Assembly: GCA_002390675.1 (NCBI GenBank)
Contig: DGPZ01000085.1
Location: 15,324-65,426, forward strand
DNA from: Deltaproteobacteria bacterium UBA4427
GTDB lineage: Bacteria; Myxococcota_A; UBA9160; UBA4427
DNA: 50,103 nucleotides
Direction of reading: 5' to 3'
A model generated the notes under the pieces. The model saw only the letters and a list, made by a program, of their open reading frames with translations. It had not been told where the DNA came from and searched no databases. The position numbers and the translations under genes were made by a program. Of this stretch, positions 43,369 through 50,103 are shown piece after piece. Within the stretch, counting starts at the first letter, position 1; each line of letters opens with the position of its first letter.

Positions 43369-43697
43369 AGGGACTCCTCTTGGAAAGGACCCAAGTGTAG
43401 TGGGCGACAGCGTTGGCAGCTCTAGTCACTGAATTGTCGACAATGTGGTGCGGTTGGCGGTTTTAAGGGGTGTTCTGCCCCTGGATTAGGGTCATAGGAA
43501 AACCCGCGATAGGGCTCCTTAATCGCAGGAAATTCCGTATGTTCTCGCCCGCTCGATCTGGGCGGCACGCCCGATTGGGCGACCGGCCACGCTGCGACCC
43601 CATGAGATGTGTTGCGCGTCGCGCCGAACCGACCAAGCGGACCCGGCCCAGTCAATGGGCTGCCCACTCGAAAAAAAAGACTCGGAGGAACGACCCC
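43369..43697. other. Divergent intergenic region upstream of the decarboxylase operon
   Basis: These 329 bases between the aldo/keto reductase and the oadG-like start hold no gene I can support. Besides the 12-base palindrome listed separately there is a small hairpin (AGGGG, seven-base loop, CCCCT) near 43465-43482 and a CGCCC-GATT-GGGCG hairpin near 43568-43581. The last 15 bases carry GGAGG nine bases before the ATG. I cannot place a convincing -35/-10 pair. Confidence 0.5.
43433..43444. promoter_or_regulatory. Perfect 12-base palindrome, GntR/FadR-like operator candidate
   Basis: ATTGTCGACAAT is a perfect palindrome whose TTGT...ACAA halves match the style of FCD/FadR-subfamily GntR operators. 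It lies 65 bases from the aldo/keto reductase start and about 250 bases from the oadG-like start. No GntR gene is in the window, so the link is by motif likeness only. Confidence 0.3.
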
Positions 43698-43925
43698 ATG
43701 ATGATGGAAGGCGTACGGCTAATGGCCGTAGGGATGTTCACCGTCTTCGCCTTTCTGACGCTGCTTGTCGGAATAATGAAAGCGTCGGCAGCGTTCTTTG
43801 AAGCGAATGCGCACAGGTTTCCGGAAGAGGAGCCAGTTCCGCCGCGAGCGGCTAGCTCGGATGATGGAGACGTCGCACTCGCAGTCGCGCTCGCGGAAGC
43901 GATGCGCAGTAGTCATAAGGTCTAG
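43698..43925 (+). CDS. oadG: Sodium-pump decarboxylase gamma subunit (OadG-like)
   Basis: This 75-residue protein has one membrane helix (about residues 8-30, MAVGMFTVFAFLTLLVGIM) followed by an acidic, Pro-rich cytoplasmic tail, the layout of OadG. The gamma subunit anchors the biotin-carrying alpha subunit to the membrane beta subunit. GGAGG lies nine bases before the ATG at 43698; the frame is open upstream but reads through non-coding sequence. The gene is short, poorly conserved and recognised largely by its place just ahead of the alpha and beta genes. Confidence 0.82.
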   Translation: MMMEGVRLMAVGMFTVFAFLTLLVGIMKASAAFFEANAHRFPEEEPVPPRAASSDDGDVALAVALAEAMRSSHKV

Positions 43926-43954
43926 GACAAAGGGTCTAAAAGGTTGAAATAGAG

Positions 43955-45769
43955 ATGGCAAAGAAACTCGTCAATGTAATGAACACGTCCTTTCGGGACG
44001 GCTTTCAGTCGGTCTTTGGCGCCCGCGTCAAGACACCCGACTTCTTACCTGCGGTGGCAGCTTCAGCAGAAGCTGGCTTCACGCATTTTGAAGCGGGCGG
44101 GGGCGCGCGGTACCAGTCGCTCTACCTTTACTGCCAAGAAGACGCCTTCGACATGATGGACGCGTTCCGCGAAACCGCGGGTCCTAACGCGAACCTGCAG
44201 ACGCTTGCGCGTGGCGTCAATGTCGTGGCTCTCGACTCGCAACCGTCGGATATCATCGACCTGCATGCAAAGATGTTTAAGAAGCATGGCATGACGACGA
44301 TTCGAAACTTCGATGCTTTGAACGACGTGCGAAACCTCTCGTACTCCGGTCGATGTATTGTCGAAGCTGGTCTCAATCACGAAGTCGTGATTACGCTGAT
44401 GGAGCTGCCCCCGGGCTGCTCCGGCGCGCATACTCCCGAGTTCTATATCAAGACCCTTGAGGATATCCTCGACGACGGCGTGCCTTTTAGCTCGATCTGC
44501 TTCAAGGATGCTTCGGGGACCGCGGTTCCGTCGAAGGTCTATGACACGATCAAGCTCGCACGAAAACGACTCGGCGATGACATGCATATCCGCTTGCATA
44601 CGCACGAGACGGCCGGTGTGTCGGTTAGCTCGTATATCGCCGCGCTCGATGCGGGGGCGGACGGGATCGATCTCGCGATGGCCCCGGTCTCCGGGGGAAC
44701 GAGCCAGCCTGACTTTATTGTTATGTGGCACGCGCTGCGCGGCACGGAATTCGTGCTTGGCAATGATACCGACGAGATCGATGTCGATAAGGTGCGTGAA
44801 GCAGAGGCTGTCTTCAAAAACTGCATGAAGGACTACTTTATGCCACCCGAAGCGACGATGGTCGAGCCGCTGATTCCTTACGCACCCATGCCGGGTGGCG
44901 CGCTTACGGCAAATACGCAGATGATGCGGGACGCCGGGACGCTGCATCAGTTCCCCGACGTGATTCAAGCGATGACGGAAGTGGTGAAGAAGGGCGGCTT
45001 CGGTTCGTCGGTGACACCGGTCTCTCAGTTCTACTTCCAGCAGGCGTACAATAATGTCGTGCTAGGTCCGTGGAAGCGAATCGCTGAAGGCTACGGAAAA
45101 ATGGTGCTCGGGTACTTCGGCAAGACGCCCGTTCCGGCCGACGCGGAAATCGTCGCGCTTGCGAGCGAGCAGCTGGGTCTCGAACCCACCACGCGCAATC
45201 CCCGCGACATCAATGACGAAGATGCAACCAAGGGCATTGGTGCCGCGAAGCAGCTTCTCGCGGACAACGATCTTGAGGCGACTGACGAATCAATATTCAT
45301 AGCTTCGGCGCTCAAGGAAAAGGGCATCGCCTTCTTGAAGGGCGACCGCCCGGACGGCGTGCGTAAAATCGACACGGCCGCTGCCGCCGGCGCTTCCCCG
45401 GGTGGCGCGAACGCGTACACGGTCGAGATCAATAACAAGAAATACGAAGTGGCTTTCGAGGGTGGCAAGGCGACCGTGAATGGTCGTGGCGTGAACTACT
45501 CGATCGCAGAGTCGACCGGGTCACCCGGCGGCGGGTCTTCTGCCGCGACGGGCGAGGGCGAAATCGTCTCCGCCGAACTCGCGGGCCAAGTGCTGCGAGT
45601 CGTCGCATCCGAAGGCGACTTGGTGGAAGAGGGCGACGTGCTCTTGGTGCTCGAAGCGCTCAAAATGGAAATCGAAGTGAAGTCCCCCTGTGCCGGTACG
45701 GTCGCTGCGGTCATAGTCGCAGGCGATCAGCAGGTCGCTGTTGGTGATGCCCTTGTGGAGATTGCCTAG
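43955..45769 (+). CDS. oadA: Biotin-dependent decarboxylase alpha subunit (OadA/pyruvate carboxylase B-like)
   Basis: This 604-residue protein moves a carboxyl group from a 2-oxoacid to biotin. The N-terminal TIM barrel opens with TSFRDGFQSVFGARV, where the metal-binding Asp of the family's RDAHQS is kept but Ala-His is Gly-Phe. HTHETAG holds the two metal-ligand His and CFKDASG the Lys that is normally carbamylated. A conserved carboxylase domain follows to about residue 460. A Gly/Ala/Pro linker then leads to a biotinyl domain with the acceptor Lys in EALKMEIEV. It is the second gene of an operon and its stop overlaps the next start by one base. The RDGFQS variant means the 2-oxoacid (oxaloacetate or another) should not be taken for granted. 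Confidence 0.9.
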   Translation: MAKKLVNVMNTSFRDGFQSVFGARVKTPDFLPAVAASAEAGFTHFEAGGGARYQSLYLYCQEDAFDMMDAFRETAGPNANLQTLARGVNVVALDSQPSDIIDLHAKMFKKHGMTTIRNFDALNDVRNLSYSGRCIVEAGLNHEVVITLMELPPGCSGAHTPEFYIKTLEDILDDGVPFSSICFKDASGTAVPSKVYDTIKLARKRLGDDMHIRLHTHETAGVSVSSYIAALDAGADGIDLAMAPVSGGTSQPDFIVMWHALRGTEFVLGNDTDEIDVDKVREAEAVFKNCMKDYFMPPEATMVEPLIPYAPMPGGALTANTQMMRDAGTLHQFPDVIQAMTEVVKKGGFGSSVTPVSQFYFQQAYNNVVLGPWKRIAEGYGKMVLGYFGKTPVPADAEIVALASEQLGLEPTTRNPRDINDEDATKGIGAAKQLLADNDLEATDESIFIASALKEKGIAFLKGDRPDGVRKIDTAAAAGASPGGANAYTVEINNKKYEVAFEGGKATVNGRGVNYSIAESTGSPGGGSSAATGEGEIVSAELAGQVLRVVASEGDLVEEGDVLLVLEALKMEIEVKSPCAGTVAAVIVAGDQQVAVGDALVEIA

Positions 45770-46905
45770 TGGACGCGTTAGTCGAACTCTGGGGCGCCAC
45801 AGGCCTCGCCAATTTCGAGTCAGTCGGCCAGGTGATGATGTTTCCAGTCTGTCTGCTGCTCCTCTACTTGGGGATTAAGCGAGGCTTCGAACCGCTTCTG
45901 CTCGTACCGATTGGCTTCGGTGGGTTGCTTGCCAATATTCCAGTCGCCGACATTTCCGGTGTCGATGGTTTCCTAGGCATCATCTACGACACGGGTATCA
46001 GTAACGGACTCTTCCCATTGCTGATCTTCATGGGCGTTGGGTCAATGACCGACTTTGGTCCCTTGCTTGCCCATCCAAAGACGGCCTTGCTAGGTGCAGC
46101 TGCGCAGTTCGGCATTTTTACGACGCTGCTCGGGGCGCTCTATCTCTCTGAGCATGTCGACGGTATCAATTTTGATCTCGGAGACGCAGCCGCGATCGGC
46201 ATCATTGGTGGTGCGGATGGCCCGACAGCGATCTTCCTGGCCGGCCGCCTCGCACCGGATCTCTTAGGCGCGATCGCTGTAGCCGCCTACTCTTATATGG
46301 CTCTCGTTCCCATCATCCAGCCGCCGATCATGAAGTTGCTCACGACGGAAGCGGAGCGGCAGATCAAGATGGAGCAGCTTAGGCCAGTCAAGAAGGTTGA
46401 GCGCATCGTCTTCCCGATCGTCGTGCTGATCGCTTGTGCGCTTCTGATTCCGGATGCGACGCCGCTCGTCGGCGCGCTGATGTTCGGCAATCTGCTGAAC
46501 GAGTCGGGTGTGGTCGATCGTCTCGCCGGTGCAGCAAAAAATGAGCTGATCAATATCGTGACGATTCTGCTCGGCCTCGCGGTCGGGTCAAAGCTTGCCG
46601 CCGACAAGTTCTTGTCACCCGAGACGCTTGGAATTCTCGGGCTCGGCTTGGTCGCCTTCGCAGTCGGCACAGCATCGGGCGTTCTGCTCGCCAAGCTGAT
46701 GAACGCCGTGAGCAAGGATCCGATCAATCCGTTGATTGGCGCAGCCGGCGTTTCAGCTGTGCCTATGGCGGCGCGCGTCGTGAATAAGGTGGGCATGGAA
46801 TCGAACCCGCAGAACTTCCTTCTGATGCACGCCATGGGTCCGAACGTGGCAGGCGTGCTCGGCTCAGCAGTTGCTGCGGGCGTGCTGCTGGCGCTGACGA
46901 AGTAG
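45769..46905 (+). CDS. oadB: Sodium-ion-pumping decarboxylase beta subunit
   Basis: This 378-residue integral membrane protein has about eleven hydrophobic segments and couples decarboxylation of carboxybiotin to sodium export. The signature IIGGADGPTAIFLAGRLAPD with its sodium-binding Asp is present, and LVPIIQPPIMKLLTT follows, both typical of OadB/GcdB/MmdB. The start is a GTG whose first base is the last base of the alpha-subunit stop codon, so translation is tightly coupled. OadB, GcdB and MmdB are nearly alike, so the substrate is set by the alpha subunit. Export of sodium fits a marine or saline habitat. Confidence 0.95.
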   Translation: MDALVELWGATGLANFESVGQVMMFPVCLLLLYLGIKRGFEPLLLVPIGFGGLLANIPVADISGVDGFLGIIYDTGISNGLFPLLIFMGVGSMTDFGPLLAHPKTALLGAAAQFGIFTTLLGALYLSEHVDGINFDLGDAAAIGIIGGADGPTAIFLAGRLAPDLLGAIAVAAYSYMALVPIIQPPIMKLLTTEAERQIKMEQLRPVKKVERIVFPIVVLIACALLIPDATPLVGALMFGNLLNESGVVDRLAGAAKNELINIVTILLGLAVGSKLAADKFLSPETLGILGLGLVAFAVGTASGVLLAKLMNAVSKDPINPLIGAAGVSAVPMAARVVNKVGMESNPQNFLLMHAMGPNVAGVLGSAVAAGVLLALTK

Positions 46906-46913
46906 GGGCCAGC

Positions 46914-47996
46914 GTGTCTAGCTACCGAGTCATTGTCTGGGGTACGGGCTTTGTTGGTCGTGCCGTTCTTCGCAATCTGATCACGCACCCGGCCTACGAC
47001 GTCGTTGGGGTTCTCGTGAACGACCCCTCGAAGGAGGGGCGGGATATAGGGGAGCTCGTCGATCTTCCTTCGGTCGGCCTCACGGCGAGCCGCGACGTTG
47101 AAGCGGTCTTGGCGCTAGCGGCAGATGCAGTCTGTTATTTCGGACCGAGTGCGCTCTATGCTGAAACGAATATTGCAAATATCACGGCGGCACTTCGCAG
47201 CGGGAAAAACGTTGTCGAGACGACGATGGGTGCGCTTCAAAACCCTGAACGTGCACCGGCATCGCTGCGCGAAGTGATTGAGGCCGCTTGTCACGAAGGG
47301 CAGGCGTCGTTTTTTACGGGTGGAATCGACCCGGGGTTCGGCAATGATCTTCTGCCGCTCACGCTATTAGGCCTCTGTGGTCGAGTCGATCATATTCGCA
47401 CGACGGAATTCCTGGATGCGGGGAGCTACCCGGATCAGGCGAGCCTGGCCATGATGGGGTTATGTTCATCGATGGCGGACCCGGCGCTGCTCGATTCAAA
47501 GGGCCTCATGACTTCGATCTGGGGTGGGCCACTCTATATGATCGCGGAGGCCCTCGGCGTCGAAATCAGCGGGACCGTAGAACGCTATTCGCGATGGGAA
47601 ACGACTGAGCCGATCGACTTCGAAATGGGGCGGGTTGAGGCGGGTCACGCCGCCGCACATCGAATCGAGTTAGTTGGATTGGTTGACGGGGTAGAGCGAA
47701 TCGCGATCGATCATATCCATCGCGTTGTTCCCGATGTTGCGCCCGACTGGCCACGTCCTGCATCGGACCCCGCGCACGCGAATCGCATCGAGATTCAGGG
47801 GAGCCCAAACCTCGCGCAGGAGACTGTGTTCGCTGACGAATTCACTGGAGACGGGAATGCCGGAGGCTGTCTCGCGACGGGGATGCGCGCCGTGAACGCG
47901 ATTCCGGCCCTCTGCGCGGCCGCGCCGGGAATTCTCTCGACCCGCGATCTCCCCGTGCTCGTGGGGCGGGGCGGCATGGGACACGCGCTCCCGTAG
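46914..47996 (+). CDS. Rossmann-fold dihydrodipicolinate-reductase-like dehydrogenase
   Basis: This 360-residue protein begins with the NAD(P)-binding VIVWGTGFVGRAVLRNL and has the N-terminal domain of DapB-like enzymes, then a second domain with FTGGIDPGFGNDLLPLTL. Relatives are 2,4-diaminopentanoate dehydrogenase and a group of uncharacterised NAD(P)-dependent amine dehydrogenase-like proteins common in steroid degraders and actinobacteria. The start is a GTG at 46914 with AGGGG five bases upstream, eight bases after the beta-subunit stop. It is therefore probably the fourth gene of the decarboxylase operon. The reaction is unknown. Confidence 0.82.
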   Translation: MSSYRVIVWGTGFVGRAVLRNLITHPAYDVVGVLVNDPSKEGRDIGELVDLPSVGLTASRDVEAVLALAADAVCYFGPSALYAETNIANITAALRSGKNVVETTMGALQNPERAPASLREVIEAACHEGQASFFTGGIDPGFGNDLLPLTLLGLCGRVDHIRTTEFLDAGSYPDQASLAMMGLCSSMADPALLDSKGLMTSIWGGPLYMIAEALGVEISGTVERYSRWETTEPIDFEMGRVEAGHAAAHRIELVGLVDGVERIAIDHIHRVVPDVAPDWPRPASDPAHANRIEIQGSPNLAQETVFADEFTGDGNAGGCLATGMRAVNAIPALCAAAPGILSTRDLPVLVGRGGMGHALP

Positions 47997-48127
47997 ACCC
48001 GTCGGTCGTTGACCGAAAGCAGGCCTCACTGGCGCTGGTGCCACGCTAGTTCGGGTCGGGTGCCAGAGCTGCGGCGCGGGCCTCGTGAAAGCCCGGCTGA
48101 GAATCCAAGTTCGTGAGGCCCGAGGCC

Positions 48128-49624
48128 TTAGAGTCGTCGATCCCGGCCGACCCAATACCGCTCGCGAATCGAGCGTCGCGCGAGCTTGCCCGTCTCTGTG
48201 CGGGGGAGTGCGTCGTCATAGTCGACGGCCCTCGGGACCTGGTACCCTGCGAGGCTTGCTCGGCAATGATCGAGAAGGGCTTTGGCGGTCGCGTCGTTCG
48301 CTGCGAATCCGTCCTCGAGCTGGATGACGGCGCGCACTTCCTCGCCCCATTCTTCATTGGGAACGCCGACGACGCAGCAATCGGCGACGGAAGCGACTTC
48401 GAGCAGAGCGCTTTCAATTTGTGCAGGGTAGATGTTGACGCCGCCGGAGATGATCACGTCGGCGCGTCGATCACAGAGGAAGAGGTAGCCATCCTCGTCG
48501 ACGTACCCAATATCACCCATAGTGAAGTAGCCCGCCCCAATTCTGCTTTCAGCCGTCTTGTCGGGGTCGTCTTTGTACTCGAAAGGCGATTCGCCAAGCG
48601 CGAACGCTACGGTCCCTTCGACGTCGTGGGCGACGGGTTGCCCCGCATCATCGAGAATTTCGAGCTCGACATCTGGCCGTGGTTTTCCCACCGAGCCCGG
48701 TTTAGTGAGCCACTCCTGGGAACTAATCATGGCGCCGCCGCCTTCGGTGCCGCCGTAGAATTCATAGAGAATCGGGCCCCACCACTCAATCATCGCGCGC
48801 TTGACCGGAACGGAAATTGGAGCCGAGCCATGGCAGACGAGGGAGAGAGAGGATAGGTCGTATCGCTCTCGGACCGCTTTAGGCAGCCGCAATAGACGGA
48901 CGAAATGCGTCGGCACGAGAAAGGTCGATGTAGCTTGATAGCGCTCGATTGTGGCGAGGAGTTCTTCTGGGTCAAATTTTTCCATCAAGACGACATCCGC
49001 GCCTAACAGAATAGCCCCGTCGCAATAGGTATTAGGGCCAGCGTGATAAAGCGGCGCGGAGACGAGGTGCACGCCGTCCTTGGCGCCTTCCGGCATGAAG
49101 GCCGACAGCATGGCCGCGCCGGCGTTCGCGACGAGGGTCGGCGGGGGCCCCTCGCTAGGGTGAACTCGCATGACGCCCTTCGGTCGTCCGGTGGTTCCTG
49201 AGGTGTAGAGCATAGTGTCGCCGCATAGCGGACGATCATAAGGCTCACCTGACTGTGCTTCGATATCAGCCCAGGGCCGGAAGCCTTCCATTTCACCACC
49301 GACCAAGAAGCGCCGGTCGTTCGCTATGTGGGCAGCTGCGGCGGTCAGCCGGTCTTTAAATCGCACATCGGCGACAAGTACGTCGGCTTCACAATTTCCG
49401 ACTACGTAGTCGACCTCGTCCGCCGTCCATCGGCTCGACATGGGCGTGAAGCGCCTGCCTGACCAAGTGGTTCCTCGATAGGCGGCAAGGGTTTCGGGGG
49501 TATTCGCGGTAAGGCAGGCGACCCGACCGCGAGGCGGCACGCCCGCCTCATCGAGGGCCCGGGCAAATCGCGCCGAGGCCGCATCGACCTCCGTGTTTCG
49601 AACGTAATGTACGGGCGCTTTCAT
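48128..49624 (-). CDS. Acyl-CoA synthetase, AMP-binding
   Basis: This 498-residue adenylate-forming ligase carries LYTSGTTGRPKGVMR, FYGGTEGGG, a MGDIGYVDEDGYLFLCDRR hinge region and the catalytic Lys of LPRTETGKLARR. It is close to the group that includes steroid side-chain ligases (FadD17/FadD19 style), but this rests on general likeness. Its start overlaps by four bases the stop of a TPR gene, so the two are translationally coupled. It is convergent with the DapB-like gene, 131 bases away. With the ligase at 31811 it gives the window two acid-activating enzymes. Confidence 0.94.
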   Translation of the reverse strand: MKAPVHYVRNTEVDAASARFARALDEAGVPPRGRVACLTANTPETLAAYRGTTWSGRRFTPMSSRWTADEVDYVVGNCEADVLVADVRFKDRLTAAAAHIANDRRFLVGGEMEGFRPWADIEAQSGEPYDRPLCGDTMLYTSGTTGRPKGVMRVHPSEGPPPTLVANAGAAMLSAFMPEGAKDGVHLVSAPLYHAGPNTYCDGAILLGADVVLMEKFDPEELLATIERYQATSTFLVPTHFVRLLRLPKAVRERYDLSSLSLVCHGSAPISVPVKRAMIEWWGPILYEFYGGTEGGGAMISSQEWLTKPGSVGKPRPDVELEILDDAGQPVAHDVEGTVAFALGESPFEYKDDPDKTAESRIGAGYFTMGDIGYVDEDGYLFLCDRRADVIISGGVNIYPAQIESALLEVASVADCCVVGVPNEEWGEEVRAVIQLEDGFAANDATAKALLDHCRASLAGYQVPRAVDYDDALPRTETGKLARRSIRERYWVGRDRRL

Positions 49625-50103
49625 CGTTTCAACACGCTGAGCAGATTGTTTCCGATTCGCATAAGTTCATTGTCACCCTGTTGCACGGCTAGCTTGACCG
49701 CGATCTGAATGGCGGATTTTGCTGAGTCCACATTGCCGGTTGCGAGGTTCGCGCGTCCGAGAACGAGCATCGAAGCGGGATCCGAATATTTGCTTTGTTG
49801 GGCGGCGCGCTGTGCGAGTTCTAGCGCCTCGTCTCGTCCGTCATCATCACGGAGAAGGAGGCCTGCGAGTCGGTAGGTGACGCCATAATGTGACGGTTCA
49901 ATACCGAGTGCCTTCCGGTAGGCGGTTTCAGCGCCGGCATAATCGTCCTCGATGGCCCGGTGTTGGCCTAGGACGAAGTAGACGTCCGCATGATCGTTTC
50001 CGAAGAAAGCGAGGCGTTCGCTGGCGGATTCGACGATTTCCCGGGATTGCGAAGAGGCGGCCCGAGCGACCTCGATCGTTACATAGAGCGGCATAAGGAG
50101 TGC
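49621..50103 (-). CDS. TPR-repeat protein (5' end outside window)
   Basis: At least 161 residues are visible; the frame is open to the right edge, so the true start may lie outside. An ATG at 50094 is available but without a clear ribosome-binding site. The sequence contains about three tetratricopeptide-like helical pairs, such as YFVLGQHRAIEDDYAGAETA and MLVLGRANLATGNVDSAKSA, and is therefore a protein-binding scaffold. It overlaps the following acyl-CoA synthetase gene by four bases. The partner is unknown. Confidence 0.72.
   Translation of the reverse strand, partial: ALLMPLYVTIEVARAASSQSREIVESASERLAFFGNDHADVYFVLGQHRAIEDDYAGAETAYRKALGIEPSHYGVTYRLAGLLLRDDDGRDEALELAQRAAQQSKYSDPASMLVLGRANLATGNVDSAKSAIQIAVKLAVQQGDNELMRIGNNLLSVLKR

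Noticed and set aside
44063..44968. 301-codon minus-strand open frame within the oadA-like gene
   Set aside because: Antisense shadow of a clear biotin-dependent enzyme; low-complexity composition and no start signal.
46293..46988. 231-codon minus-strand frame over the oadB gene
   Set aside because: Antisense to membrane-protein codons, which often leave long Ser/Thr/Arg-rich frames.
48113..48856. 247-codon plus-strand open frame within the acyl-CoA synthetase gene
   Set aside because: Antisense shadow of an unmistakable AMP-binding enzyme.
1..50103. Prophage, defence island, CRISPR or biosynthetic gene cluster
   Set aside because: No integrase, transposase, phage structural gene, nuclease-effector pair, repeat array, PKS or NRPS is seen; the lone helicase is not accompanied by defence genes.

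Overview
This is a 50.1 kb piece of a bacterial chromosome, roughly 58-60% GC by eye and densely coded on both strands. I see no rRNA, tRNA, CRISPR array, transposase or phage structural gene. The gene content is that of an aerobic, lipid- or steroid-degrading bacterium with many oxidative enzymes and several likely deazaflavin (F420)- or FMN-linked oxidoreductases. It also encodes a membrane sodium-pumping decarboxylase. This mix suggests an uncultured, probably marine, proteobacterial or myxobacterial/Binatota-like lineage. That placement is inference; no phylogenetic marker gene is present.

Layout. 1-3.6 kb (minus strand): a Baeyer-Villiger-type flavin monooxygenase cut by the window edge, a Rieske oxygenase and a phosphotransferase. 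3.6-6.05 kb: a short lipoprotein frame, then a TetR regulator divergent from an amidohydrolase with an inverted repeat at the promoter, closed by a strong terminator. 6.2-11.4 kb: an SF2 helicase carrying a sliding-clamp-type peptide, a double-hotdog MaoC dehydratase and monomeric isocitrate dehydrogenase. 11.5-18.3 kb: an SGNH hydrolase and SDR pair, a SnoaL-like protein, a large exported DUF3604 protein, and a GMC dehydrogenase with its Tat-exported small subunit. 18.5-23.6 kb: a luciferase-like oxidoreductase, a sterol-desaturase-family hydroxylase coupled to a second small-molecule kinase, a possible decayed sensor-kinase fragment and an AsmA-like protein. 23.6-34.8 kb: two P450s, a choline-dehydrogenase-like GMC enzyme, a VOC protein, two more luciferase-like enzymes, acyl-CoA thioesterase II, a tandem thioredoxin-fold isomerase-like protein and an acyl-CoA synthetase. 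34.9-40.4 kb: a three-gene overlapping operon ending in SnoaL and PPOX proteins and starting with an unrecognised cysteine-rich protein, then an SCP-x-type thiolase with a DUF35 partner separated by a cluster of inverted repeats, then a KstD/fumarate-reductase-like flavoprotein. 40.4-43.4 kb: a third P450, a Ddn-like protein and a Tat-exported aldo/keto reductase. 43.7-48 kb: an oadGAB-type sodium-pump decarboxylase operon with a DapB-like fourth gene. 48.1-50.1 kb: a second acyl-CoA synthetase and a TPR protein cut by the edge.

Together, CoA ligases, thiolase/DUF35, MaoC, thioesterase, SDR, KstD-like dehydrogenase, Rieske oxygenase, three P450s and a BVMO can supply most reaction types needed to oxidise a polycyclic or branched lipid (sterol, bile-acid-like or terpenoid) and shorten its side chain. 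No single gene fixes the substrate, and known core ring-cleavage genes are not in the window. The decarboxylase operon would link 2-oxoacid turnover to a sodium gradient.
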